Assembly (NCBI GenBank): GCA_028532915.1
Contig: JAQQAI010000033.1
Location: forward strand, 1 to 43,851
Direction of reading: 5' to 3'
Origin: Sphaerochaetaceae bacterium
Lineage (GTDB): Bacteria > Spirochaetota > Spirochaetia > Sphaerochaetales > Sphaerochaetaceae
DNA: 43,851 bases
Shown here: in pieces, positions 8,040 through 15,659 of the stretch
Position numbering within the stretch: position 1 is the first letter of the stretch
Layout: every line of letters begins with the position of its first letter
Notes under the pieces: generated by a model
What the model saw: only the letters and a program-made list of their open reading frames with translations
Databases searched by the model: none
Told to the model about the DNA's origin: nothing
Position numbers and translations under genes: made by a program

Positions 8040-9188
8040 ATGAATACCATCTATCTCGATAACGGAGCCACCTCATGGCCCAAGGCACCCGATGTGAGTG
8101 TGACCATGGAGCGGTTCATCCGCAATGAGGCTGTTAATATCGGACGCGGCGGGTACGACCGGGCCTATGAGACCGCAGACCTCATCCAGAACTGCAGGGA
8201 AAAGCTTGCCTTACTGTTTGGAGCGCAGGACAGCAGAAATGTCACATTCACCCTTAATGTGACCCATGCACTCAATACTCTCATCTACGGAATGTTCACA
8301 CGTGAAGATCATGTTCTAGTAAGTGCTCTGGAACATAATGCGGTGATGCGTCCGCTCACCGAGCTGGGCATCCCCTACACTCTCATTCCGTGCACAAAAG
8401 AGGGATATCTTATCACAGAAAGGATCCCGTCTCTGATCAGAGAAAACACGAAAGGTCTGATCCTTACAGCAGCGTCGAATGTATGCGGTTCGATCCAGCC
8501 GGTGAAAGAAGCGGCAAAGATCGCAAAGGATCACGGTCTTCTCATATTCATTGATGCAGCTCAGCTGCCTCCCGATTCATCTCTTTCTGTTAAAGACGAT
8601 CATTTCGATGCGATAGCGTTCACAGGACACAAAAGCCTGTTGGGACCTCAGGGAGTAGGAGGGATCGTCTTCTCCAAAAAGACCGCACATCAGTGCTCTC
8701 CGTGGGCGTGCGGAGGGACGGGCAGCAAAAGTGATGAACTGGCGATGCCCTCCTTCTTACCCGACCGGTTCGAAGGCGGGACGCAGAACCTTCCCGGGAT
8801 AGTGGGACTTTCAGCCGCACTTGATTTTGTGATTGCAAACAAAAAGAGTATAGTGAAGCATGAGATGAGCCTTACAAAGAAACTGCTTTCCTATTTCAAT
8901 GACGATTCGAGGATATCGGTCATCGGACCGAAAGACTGCACGAACCGCACAAGTGTGATAAGCGTCGATTTCCCCGATCTCGATAACGCCGAAGTCGCAT
9001 ACAAGCTCTTCGAAGATTCGGCAATAGAGACAAGAGTCGGGCTTCATTGTGCTCCTGTAGCACACAGGAGTCTGGGAACGTTTCCCCGGGGAACAGTACG
9101 TTTCTCTTTGGGATACGCAACGACAGAAAAAGAGATCGACCGGACGATCGAAGCATGTAAAAGAGTACTGGATTCGATGTCCAGATGA
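8040..9188 (+). CDS. Cysteine desulfurase-family aminotransferase V (EF2568/CsdB-like)
   Basis: A 382-residue PLP enzyme. Lys198 in FTGHKSLLG should bind PLP, Asp172 sits in IDAAQ, and the mobile-loop cysteine is Cys337 in GLHCAP, followed by GTFPRGTVRFS. This is the class-V family known from selenium clusters (the EF2568 type), which removes S from cysteine or Se from selenocysteine. Its position directly before selD suggests that it supplies selenide to SelD. The ATG at 8040 begins the family's usual MNTIYLDNGAT. No good ribosome site precedes it, so translation may be weak. A longer in-frame start at a TTG-type codon is unlikely. Confidence 0.88.
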   Translation: MNTIYLDNGATSWPKAPDVSVTMERFIRNEAVNIGRGGYDRAYETADLIQNCREKLALLFGAQDSRNVTFTLNVTHALNTLIYGMFTREDHVLVSALEHNAVMRPLTELGIPYTLIPCTKEGYLITERIPSLIRENTKGLILTAASNVCGSIQPVKEAAKIAKDHGLLIFIDAAQLPPDSSLSVKDDHFDAIAFTGHKSLLGPQGVGGIVFSKKTAHQCSPWACGGTGSKSDELAMPSFLPDRFEGGTQNLPGIVGLSAALDFVIANKKSIVKHEMSLTKKLLSYFNDDSRISVIGPKDCTNRTSVISVDFPDLDNAEVAYKLFEDSAIETRVGLHCAPVAHRSLGTFPRGTVRFSLGYATTEKEIDRTIEACKRVLDSMSR

Positions 9189-9204
9189 GAGCGGAGGATG
9201 AAAA

Positions 9205-10233
9205 ATGAGTGATGTGAGACTTACACAGATGGTAAAAACGAGCGGTTGTGCTGCAAAGCTGCCGCCTGCAGCACTGCAGCAGGTGCTGGAGAGTCTTCCT
9301 GTGATGACCGACGAGAATCTGGTGGCGGGCTTCGAAGGAAACGATGATGCACTGGTCTACGACCTTCCTTACGAAAAGAATATGGTCATGCTGCAGACCG
9401 TCGATTTCTTCCCTCCCATGGTGGATGACCCATATACCTTCGGTCAGGTTGCCGCAGCAAACGCGCTGAGCGATATCTACGCGATGGGAGGCGAGGTGAA
9501 AGTCGCCCTCAACCTGGTGTGCTTTCCCGCATGTCTTGAGCTTCCTGTTCTTAAAGATATCCTTCTGGGAGGACAAAACAAGGTTGCCGAAGCCGGAGGA
9601 GTCATTTCCGGAGGTCATACGATCAGCGACCCTACCCCGAAGTACGGGCTCAGTGTCACAGGTTTTGCCCGTAAAGATAAGGTTTGGTCGAACAGCGGTG
9701 CTGCCGAAGGCGATCTGTTGGTGCTGACCAAACCTCTGGGAGTCGGAATCATCAACACGGCGGTAAAAGCGGGTCTTGCAAGTGAGATCGCGGCAAAGAA
9801 GGCCATTGACAGTATGACGAGGCTCAACAGGAAAGCCCGTGATGCGGCAGTGCCTTTCTCTGTCCATGCAGCTACCGATATCACAGGATTCTCTCTGATC
9901 GGACATGCGAGAGAGATGGCGGAAGGTTCACATGCGACGTTGACTCTCTTCGCCCCTTCGATCCCGATCATCGAAGAGGCTCTCGAGTATTCTGCGATGG
10001 GACTCAATCCGGAAGGACTGTACAACAACCGTGAATATCTTGAACAGCATGTAAAATCGAGTCCATCACTCTCTACGGCATTTCAGGATGTGCTGTTCGA
10101 TCCGCAGACTTCCGGGGGCCTCCTACTCAGCATGAGTGAATCCGATGCTGTAGAATACAGCAGAGCAACAGGCTTTCCGATCATCGGGCAGGTAACTAGG
10201 AAGAAAGATCATTTCATCGAGATCGCAGGCTGA
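9205..10233 (+). CDS. selD: Selenide, water dikinase (selenophosphate synthetase)
   Basis: A 342-residue enzyme that makes selenophosphate from selenide and ATP. The N-terminal catalytic pair is Cys15 and Lys18 in SGCAAKLPP. The active residue is an ordinary TGT cysteine, not selenocysteine. The PurM/AIR-synthase fold is visible in the DNALVY-like segment, the QTVDFFPPMVDDP block and ATDITGFSLIGH. GCGGAGG lies 9 nt before the ATG, 16 nt after the desulfurase stop. The last 20 nt overlap thiE on the other strand. No selA, selB or tRNA-Sec is in the window, so the user of selenophosphate is unknown. Confidence 0.95.
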   Translation: MSDVRLTQMVKTSGCAAKLPPAALQQVLESLPVMTDENLVAGFEGNDDALVYDLPYEKNMVMLQTVDFFPPMVDDPYTFGQVAAANALSDIYAMGGEVKVALNLVCFPACLELPVLKDILLGGQNKVAEAGGVISGGHTISDPTPKYGLSVTGFARKDKVWSNSGAAEGDLLVLTKPLGVGIINTAVKAGLASEIAAKKAIDSMTRLNRKARDAAVPFSVHAATDITGFSLIGHAREMAEGSHATLTLFAPSIPIIEEALEYSAMGLNPEGLYNNREYLEQHVKSSPSLSTAFQDVLFDPQTSGGLLLSMSESDAVEYSRATGFPIIGQVTRKKDHFIEIAG

Positions 10234-10861
10234 CAGTTTGCCCCTTTTCTTTATCGATGAGTTCTTTCAACTGCGCTGCACGACCGCCAATATCCCGGTG
10301 TGATAAAATCGCGGAGACCACTGCAACTCCATCGGCCTTACATCGCAGGCAAAAGGGAATCGTGTGTTCGTTCATCCCTCCGATGGTCACAATCGGTATC
10401 GACACGTGTTTTCGGATCTCTTTCAAGGTTTCAAAGGAGACTATGGAGGCGTCCTGTTTTGTGGGAGTTTCATACATTGCCCCCACCCCGATATATGAAG
10501 CACCGAGGGCCTCGGCCTCGAGCGCTTCCTTTACCGTGGTCACAGAAACACCGAACGGGATCCCTGTCTGTGCAAGGAGGGACCTGTCAAGATCACTCTG
10601 ACCGAGATGAACCGCCCGGGCTTTGACCTTGCATGCCACTATGATGCTGTCGTTGATCACAAGAGGAACGCCATAGCTGTCGCAGATTGCCTTGATCTGT
10701 CTTCCCTCTTCGATGAATTCAGCTGTATCGAGGTCTTTCTCTCTCAGCTGAACCATCGTCACACCACCATCGAGAGCCTGCCGGAGGCAATCTTCGAGCC
10801 GTCTTGTCCCGACCAGATTCCTGTCGGTTACCAGATAGAGAGAATAGTCAGCTTCATTCAT
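10214..10861 (-). CDS. thiE: Thiamine-phosphate synthase
   Basis: A 215-residue TIM-barrel enzyme that joins HMP pyrophosphate and thiazole phosphate to thiamine phosphate. The family marks are YLVTDRN at 9-15, VQLREKDLD at 37-45, LGQSDLD, and IGVGAMYETPTK. The start is fixed by GGAGG 8 nt upstream and the ATGA overlap with cytX. Last gene of the operon. Its 3' end overlaps selD. Confidence 0.93.
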   Translation of the reverse strand: MNEADYSLYLVTDRNLVGTRRLEDCLRQALDGGVTMVQLREKDLDTAEFIEEGRQIKAICDSYGVPLVINDSIIVACKVKARAVHLGQSDLDRSLLAQTGIPFGVSVTTVKEALEAEALGASYIGVGAMYETPTKQDASIVSFETLKEIRKHVSIPIVTIGGMNEHTIPFCLRCKADGVAVVSAILSHRDIGGRAAQLKELIDKEKGQTVSLRSR

Positions 10862-12066
10862 GATCTTTCCTCCGGTGAAAGACGACTGAGCACTATAGAA
10901 CCAGCACTGACGATGATGAAAATCAGAATAGAACTGCTTGCACCTGCAACCACATTCTGCATCACATGATAGAGGATGAATCCCGATATCCATAGACAGA
11001 GATTATTCACGCTCCATTTCCTCTTTTCTTTCGATCTGCTGCGCAGGAGAAAATAGTCGGTGAACAAGATCGCATATAATGGGGCAAATACCGATCCTAT
11101 TCCATATAAAAAGGGTTCGATACCTTCCATGGGAAGAAAGAGAGCAAGAAGAAGACTGAAGACACACAAAAAGATCGACATCAGATTCTTTCGCTTTACA
11201 GGATAGATATTCACCAGACTGTCACAAGCTGAATACACATCGAGGTAGGTCGTAGTTACCGTTGAGAAAAGCACGATGAACAAAGATCCGACAGTCAATC
11301 CTGAAAGGACAAGCATACCGGCAAGATCTGCGACGTTCGTACTGAGAGCCAGGGCAAGACCCAAAGTAAACATACCGCTTCCGACAACAGTATATCCGAT
11401 GACACTTCCTAGCGGTCCCGCATATTTTGAGCGGGCATGCTGAGTATAGTCGGCTATCAGAGGAAGCCAGGAAAGGCACATCGCAATATTCAGCTCCACT
11501 CCCTGCCAGAAAGTGAGCGTCTGTTCTCCTGCGCCTGCGGATGAGAAGGCATAGGTGTGAAAAAGACGATACCCTATTGTGATACACAAGGTGAGCAGCA
11601 GTAGGACGACTGTCGAATTTATTATCGAAAAATGGCGCGAAAGAAGGATGAGCCACACGCAAATCCCTGATGCGATGATGATCATCCACAACACCGGATT
11701 ACTGTAACCGTAGACCATGAGTGATATCTGATCGAAAACGGCCGAGCCCTGAATCATCATGATGGCGGTCCACCCGACAAGCTGCAGAATATTACAGGCG
11801 GAAAACAGATAGGAGCCAAAAATCCCGAACGAAAAGCGGGTACATTCCATAGCCGGTTTTTTCATCACCGACCCCATCACGGCTGCCAGATAGAGAAGGA
11901 TGCCTCCGATGAGGTGTCCTGTGATGATCGCAGAGACGCCTTTTAGAAAGCCTAAGGGGGCGAGAATCGCCCCTGTAACGATCTCAGCAATGGAGATTGC
12001 GGCTCCGCTGTAGATAAGGAACAGCGAAATATTCGAAAGCTTCTTAGTGTTAGTATTCTCTGACAT
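10858..12066 (-). CDS. cytX: NCS1 permease, CytX-like hydroxymethylpyrimidine transporter
   Basis: A 402-residue, about twelve-helix transporter of the NCS1 nucleobase family. Between thiM and thiE under TPP riboswitch control it is almost certainly the HMP (or related thiamine pyrimidine) importer known as CytX. The start at 12066 has GGGAGG 5 nt upstream. The coding region overlaps the thiM end by 17 nt and thiE by 4 nt. No thiC or thiG is present, which fits a salvage lifestyle that needs imported pyrimidine. Confidence 0.85.
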   Translation of the reverse strand: MSENTNTKKLSNISLFLIYSGAAISIAEIVTGAILAPLGFLKGVSAIITGHLIGGILLYLAAVMGSVMKKPAMECTRFSFGIFGSYLFSACNILQLVGWTAIMMIQGSAVFDQISLMVYGYSNPVLWMIIIASGICVWLILLSRHFSIINSTVVLLLLTLCITIGYRLFHTYAFSSAGAGEQTLTFWQGVELNIAMCLSWLPLIADYTQHARSKYAGPLGSVIGYTVVGSGMFTLGLALALSTNVADLAGMLVLSGLTVGSLFIVLFSTVTTTYLDVYSACDSLVNIYPVKRKNLMSIFLCVFSLLLALFLPMEGIEPFLYGIGSVFAPLYAILFTDYFLLRSRSKEKRKWSVNNLCLWISGFILYHVMQNVVAGASSSILIFIIVSAGSIVLSRLSPEERS

Positions 12067-12880
12067 ACAACCTCCCTCTCTTTCGGAGCATATGGCTTTC
12101 GAATACACTGACAGCATCGATGAGATGAGAGTGAAAGGTTCCCAGACCCTTTGCTGATTCTGCCGTCTCTCCTGCGATCGCCATTACTGCGATAGCCGTT
12201 GCTGTCGCCGTGAGGTAAGAAGTAGATACACCACACAGCGTTGCGACCATCGAAGTGGACATGCACCCGGTTCCTGTGATCTGTGAAAGTCGTGAGGTGC
12301 CGTTCTCTACTGTAACGACATGAGTAGAATCACAGATGATATCGGTTTTTCCTGTGACAGCGACGATGCATCCGACTTTCCGTGCAAGAGCGTGCGCTAT
12401 GTCAGCTATCTTCGATATATTATCAGGATCGTCCTTTTGGGAAACATCGACTCCTGCCGTATGAGATGTTGATCCGGCGACACTGAGTATTTCTGAAAGA
12501 TTTCCTTTGATCACAGATGGGGATGCGATCGATATCAGTTGATGGACCGAATCGGTTCGAAAGAAGGTTGCACCTGCTCCTACCGCATCGATGACGATGG
12601 GGATACCCTTCTCTTTCGCGTGCGGTGCAGCTGCACACATCGATTCGAAGGTCCGTGAGTTGAGTGTCCCGATATTCAGAACCAATGCATCACTGATATC
12701 TACGATCTGCTCTACCTCACATATCTCATCGGCCATGATCGGAGATCCTCCGAGAGCAAGTACGATATTGGCACAGTCGTTTACCGTGACGTAGTTGGTG
12801 ATGTGGTGAACGATCGGTTTTCGTTCACGCACCTTCTGCAGAAGATCCTGTCCTTCTCTAAAAAGCTTGTCATTGTTCAT
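12050..12880 (-). CDS. thiM: Hydroxyethylthiazole kinase
   Basis: A 276-residue kinase that phosphorylates the thiazole half of thiamine. Family features are the HHITNYVTVNDCAN block near the N-terminus, ALGGSPIMADE, IDAVGAGAT and the C-terminal TGTGCMSTS anion hole. Two ATGs compete. The one at 12880 has GGAG 7 nt upstream and lies 1 nt after the thiD stop; the one at 12892 has no ribosome site and is inside thiD. Confidence 0.93.
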   Translation of the reverse strand: MNNDKLFREGQDLLQKVRERKPIVHHITNYVTVNDCANIVLALGGSPIMADEICEVEQIVDISDALVLNIGTLNSRTFESMCAAAPHAKEKGIPIVIDAVGAGATFFRTDSVHQLISIASPSVIKGNLSEILSVAGSTSHTAGVDVSQKDDPDNISKIADIAHALARKVGCIVAVTGKTDIICDSTHVVTVENGTSRLSQITGTGCMSTSMVATLCGVSTSYLTATATAIAVMAIAGETAESAKGLGTFHSHLIDAVSVFESHMLRKRGRLYVREY

Positions 12881-12881
12881 A

Positions 12882-13691
12882 TTATTCTCCATTGTCGGTC
12901 AATCCGTTTTGATACAGGTCATAGAAATGATGGGTCGGGCCGCATCCTTTTCCTATGTCCTGAGCATGAGCGATAGCGCCTGTCACATACTTTTTTGCAT
13001 CGGCAACTGCCTGATCGTATGGTTTTCCCAGAGCGAGATTCGCTCCAATCGCCGATGAGTAGGTACATCCTGTTCCGTGAGTGTTTTTCGTATCTATCCG
13101 TTTTTCCGAGTAAAGCCTCACTTGTCTCCCGTCAAACAAGAGGTCTACGGCATCGCCGGTGAGGTGTCCTCCTTTGACCAGAACGTATCGGGGTCCATAT
13201 CCGTGCAGGATCCGTGCGGCCTTTTCCATATCTTCAACCGAACTGATGCTCATGCCGGTCAGTATCTGGGCTTCCGGGATGTTGGGAGTAAGCACATCGG
13301 CCAACGGGAGGATATGGTCGATCAGGGACTTACCGAGACTGCTGTCCATCAAAGGAAAGCCGTTTTTCGCGATCATCACCGGGTCAACTACGACATTTCG
13401 GCACTTCCATTTTTTCAACTGGGAAGCGACTGTCTTCATTACTCTCTCTGAAGGCAGCATTCCGATTTTTACTGCATGGACAGCAATATCCTCGAACACG
13501 GATTCACACTGAGAAGCAATCATCCTTGAAGTGATTTCCTGTGCTCCTATCACCCGGGTGGTATTCTCTGCTACGACAGAGACGATCACGCTCATCCCGT
13601 ATACGCCATGAGCCGCAAATGTTTTCAGGTCAGCCTGAATACCGGCGCCGCCGCTGCAGTCAGATCCTGCGATCGTCAGAACATGTTTCAT
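12882..13691 (-). CDS. thiD: Hydroxymethylpyrimidine / phosphomethylpyrimidine kinase
   Basis: A 269-residue ribokinase-fold enzyme that phosphorylates HMP and HMP-P. The N-terminal IAGSDCSGGAGIQADLK (about residues 7-23) binds the pyrimidine, and THGTGCTYSSA near residue 210 is the catalytic anion hole. First gene of the thiD-thiM-cytX-thiE operon. Its AAGGAGG ribosome site and the first base of its ATG lie inside a 14-bp hairpin that follows the second TPP riboswitch, so its translation is probably regulated. Confidence 0.94.
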   Translation of the reverse strand: MKHVLTIAGSDCSGGAGIQADLKTFAAHGVYGMSVIVSVVAENTTRVIGAQEITSRMIASQCESVFEDIAVHAVKIGMLPSERVMKTVASQLKKWKCRNVVVDPVMIAKNGFPLMDSSLGKSLIDHILPLADVLTPNIPEAQILTGMSISSVEDMEKAARILHGYGPRYVLVKGGHLTGDAVDLLFDGRQVRLYSEKRIDTKNTHGTGCTYSSAIGANLALGKPYDQAVADAKKYVTGAIAHAQDIGKGCGPTHHFYDLYQNGLTDNGE

Positions 13692-13758
13692 ATCAAATCC
13701 TCCTTATATCATCGAAATAGCTGAGATAGAAAAACATCATCAATAAGGTAATTTGATA
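13691..13758 (-). promoter_or_regulatory. Ribosome-site-sequestering hairpin upstream of thiD
   Basis: In the minus-strand RNA, bases 13758-13751 pair perfectly with 13698-13691 (8 bp), and 13748-13743 pair perfectly with 13707-13702 (6 bp), with a small internal loop between and a 35-nt apical loop. The paired 3' side holds half of the AAGGAGG box and the A of the ATG; the rest of the box is in the internal loop. It starts directly after the second aptamer, so it is the likely expression platform for translational control. Confidence 0.65.
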
Positions 13759-13844
13759 ACAGCTTCCCTACGCCAGTATTAACTGCCAGGTTCCAAGGGT
13801 CAGGTTTTAACCTTCTCAACTCTTTCGAGTCCCCCCGCACAATC
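13755..13844 (-). ncRNA. TPP riboswitch, second (thiD-proximal) copy
   Basis: The minus strand carries the THI-box core: a G-rich 5' strand (GCGGGGGGAC), TTGAGAAGG matching the CUGAGA pyrimidine-sensing element, ACCCTTGGAACCTG, and GGCGTAGGGAAGC at the 3' end. P1 is weak (GAT with ATC and GC with GC). It differs from the upstream copy at two core bases. No U-tract terminator follows; a ribosome-site hairpin does. Binding of TPP should lower thiD expression. Confidence 0.93.
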
Positions 13845-13858
13845 CGTTTGAAATATGT

Positions 13859-13881
13859 AAAAAAAACTCCCGAAAGGGAGT
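13859..13881 (-). terminator. Intrinsic terminator between the two TPP aptamers
   Basis: On the minus strand ACTCCC-TTTC-GGGAGT is followed by eight Us. It is the expression platform of the upstream TPP riboswitch. The sequence TCCCT in its 5' arm could instead pair with AGGGA in the 3' end of the upstream aptamer, a simple antiterminator. A second small hairpin with a GAGA loop (13902-13887) sits between aptamer and terminator. Confidence 0.9.
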
Positions 13882-13901
13882 AGTGCCGGTCATCTCTGAC
13901 C

Positions 13902-13991
13902 GATTCTGCTTCCCTACGCCAGTGTTAACTGCCAGGTTCCAAGGGTCAGGTTTTAACCTTCTCAACTCTCTCGAGTCCCCCCGCATCAATC
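13902..13991 (-). ncRNA. TPP riboswitch, first (promoter-proximal) copy
   Basis: The same THI-box core as the downstream copy is present at 13908-13984. P1 is better here, pairing GATT with AATC and TGC with GCA. It lies a few bases after the predicted start of transcription and about 20 nt before a strong terminator, so TPP binding should cause early termination. Confidence 0.94.
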
Positions 13992-13997
13992 GTCGGT

Positions 13998-14026
13998 AGC
14001 TTACTCCTATTGCGTTTGTGTGTCAA
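13998..14026 (-). promoter_or_regulatory. Promoter of the thiamine operon
   Basis: On the minus strand a perfect TTGACA (14026-14021) is followed after 17 bp by TAAGCT (14003-13998). Transcription would begin near 13991, which is exactly where the P1 stem of the first TPP aptamer starts. Confidence 0.7.
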
Positions 14027-14039
14027 CCTGCTTTAGAAT
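14010..14039 (+). promoter_or_regulatory. Candidate promoter of the Gfa-like gene
   Basis: TTGCGT (14010-14015) and TAGAAT (14034-14039) are 18 bp apart. It overlaps the divergent thiamine promoter, so the two polymerases would compete for this site. Confidence 0.4.
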
Positions 14040-14091
14040 TGATCTACCATTTTTAGAAATTCAGCAACAGATTTTGCGAAGGAGAATCCAT

Positions 14092-14514
14092 ATGAAACAT
14101 ACAGGCTCCTGCCTCTGCGGCAGCGTTACATTCACTGTGGAAGGGGATTTCGATGCTTTTTATCTGTGCCACTGCAGCCGCTGCAGAAAAGATACCGGAT
14201 CGGCACATGCTTCAAACCTGTTCTCATCATCAGCGCACCTGCACTGGCTGACAGGAGAACATCTGGTGAGAACCTACCGGGTTGACCGAACTGAGCACTC
14301 GAAGAGTTTCTGTGCGCACTGCGGATCTGCTTTGCCGACAGTGCAGATGGACGGAACCTTACTTGTTGTACCTGCCGGTTCGTTGGATACGGAAATATCA
14401 ATTGAGGCTTCAGCACATATTTTCACCGGCAGCAGAGCCACATGGGATGAAGAACTGGAGAAGATTCCCCACTTCAAGGAAGGTCCTCACATCAAAGAGG
14501 AGATGACGACCTGA
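14092..14514 (+). CDS. Gfa/CENP-V-domain protein
   Basis: A 140-residue zinc-binding protein of the glutathione-dependent formaldehyde-activating (GFA) family. The seven expected cysteines are all present: Cys7 and Cys9 (CLCGSV), Cys26, Cys28 and Cys31 (CHCSRC), and Cys74 and Cys77 (CAHCGS). The family is broad and most members have no proven activity, so a formaldehyde role should not be assumed. The ATG at 14092 is chosen over upstream codons because GAAGGAG lies 8 nt before it. Its last 28 nt overlap the convergent chrA gene. Confidence 0.85.
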   Translation: MKHTGSCLCGSVTFTVEGDFDAFYLCHCSRCRKDTGSAHASNLFSSSAHLHWLTGEHLVRTYRVDRTEHSKSFCAHCGSALPTVQMDGTLLVVPAGSLDTEISIEASAHIFTGSRATWDEELEKIPHFKEGPHIKEEMTT

Positions 14515-15032
14515 ATCCCTCCTGACAGCAACAAAAGGATTATAGGGTTTATCTTTTTCAGCCGGAGTATCAGAAATACTGCAATGAATATGATAAGGGA
14601 GACGATGGAGAACGAATCGTGAGCTTCACCGAAGATTGCCAGCAGAAAGATTGACAGGCCCGCACTGGATATCATGGCGACGATAGCCGGGCGAAGGCCG
14701 GCAAGGATTCCCTTCATCCAGTCGAGTTCCTTATATCTGAAATAGATAAACCCCAAAAATACAACGAAGAGAAGAGAGGGGATCAGGCATCCCAGCGTTG
14801 CAATGAGAGCACCGGTGAAAGAATTGAGACGCATTCCGACGAAGGTTGCACTGTTGATCGCAATCGGTCCGGGTGTCATCTCTGCGATCGAGATCAGATT
14901 CGTGAATTCGGTGAGGCTCATCCACTGATGATTTATTACCACCTGCTGCTGTATAAGAGGAAGAGCGGCAAGCCCTCCCCCGAAACTGAGAGCTCCTATA
15001 CTTACAAAAGAAAGAAACAGCTGCCCTAACAT
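14487..15032 (-). CDS. chrA: Chromate transporter ChrA-type, short subunit
   Basis: A 181-residue membrane protein equal to one half of a classic two-domain ChrA. It has the N-terminal SFGGGLAALPLIQQ block (about 16-29), then EMTPGPIAINSATFVG and the conserved GxxxxxLxxLRPAI region. It overlaps the other half by 7 nt. Short ChrA pairs act together to export chromate or another oxyanion; the real substrate here is unknown. Its 3' end overlaps the Gfa-like gene. Confidence 0.85.
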   Translation of the reverse strand: MLGQLFLSFVSIGALSFGGGLAALPLIQQQVVINHQWMSLTEFTNLISIAEMTPGPIAINSATFVGMRLNSFTGALIATLGCLIPSLLFVVFLGFIYFRYKELDWMKGILAGLRPAIVAMISSAGLSIFLLAIFGEAHDSFSIVSLIIFIAVFLILRLKKINPIILLLLSGGIQVVISSLM

Positions 15033-15583
15033 CGTTTTTCTCCTTTTGCGGACAATCTGGAATAAAAGAACCCTATCAGAGCAGATACGAGTATGACAAA
15101 CATCACATTGACATTGCCGAAATAGATCACCACGAAAGAAAGAACCATCATGATGATGTATATCACCTCTTTTTTCTTTATCACATTGATCCCCAAAGAG
15201 ACGACAACATCGGCAATAACCGCGGCGACCGCCGGCTGAAGTCCTCTCAGAAAGGCTTTGACAAGCGGGTTTTCGCTGAACCGCGAATATCCGACCGAAA
15301 TGATGGAAATGATCAGAAAGGGAGGGAGTATGGTGGCGATAAGCGAAACCGCAGCTCCTCTCATCTTCCCGATCTTGTAGCCGACGAGCACAGAGCCGTT
15401 CACCGCGACGGCTCCGGGACTCGATTGTGCGATCGCGATGATATTGAGCATCTCCTCTTCATCGATCCATTTGAGCTTATCGACGAACCTTTCTTTCATA
15501 AGAGAGACGATCACATACCCTCCGCCGAAGGTGAAAAGGCTCAACGTGAACATGATTCTGAACAGTTTCCAGTATTTTTTCAT
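15026..15583 (-). CDS. chrA: Chromate transporter ChrA-type, second short subunit
   Basis: A 185-residue partner of the gene at 14487, again with the FTFGGGYVIVSLM block, AQSSPGAVAVNGSVLVG and a GLQPAV segment. It is the first gene of the pair. No clear ribosome site precedes the ATG at 15583, which is unusual here. The gene diverges from a LysR regulator 76 bp away, the usual arrangement for a regulated transporter. Confidence 0.85.
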   Translation of the reverse strand: MKKYWKLFRIMFTLSLFTFGGGYVIVSLMKERFVDKLKWIDEEEMLNIIAIAQSSPGAVAVNGSVLVGYKIGKMRGAAVSLIATILPPFLIISIISVGYSRFSENPLVKAFLRGLQPAVAAVIADVVVSLGINVIKKKEVIYIIMMVLSFVVIYFGNVNVMFVILVSALIGFFYSRLSAKGEKRC

Positions 15584-15603
15584 TACATGGCAAGTATAGA
15601 CAA

Positions 15604-15632
15604 TTGCATTATATAAGTAAAATACATATTAT
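15604..15632 (+). promoter_or_regulatory. Candidate promoter of the LysR gene
   Basis: TTGCAT (15604-15609) and TATTAT (15627-15632) are separated by 17 bp. On the opposite strand a perfect TATAAT (15613-15608) overlaps the same stretch and may serve the chrA pair. Autoregulation by LysR would act on both. Confidence 0.5.
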
Positions 15633-15659
15633 TTATAGTAAGTATAAGGATATTATTAT

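Noticed and set aside
8920-9906. A 328-codon open frame antisense to the desulfurase and selD genes
   Set aside because: Cysteine- and arginine-rich translation without any family pattern, crossing the boundary of two real genes.
13755-13991. Two long near-identical repeats resembling a short CRISPR or duplicated element
   Set aside because: They are the conserved cores of two TPP riboswitches, with promoter, terminator and thiamine genes in the right places.
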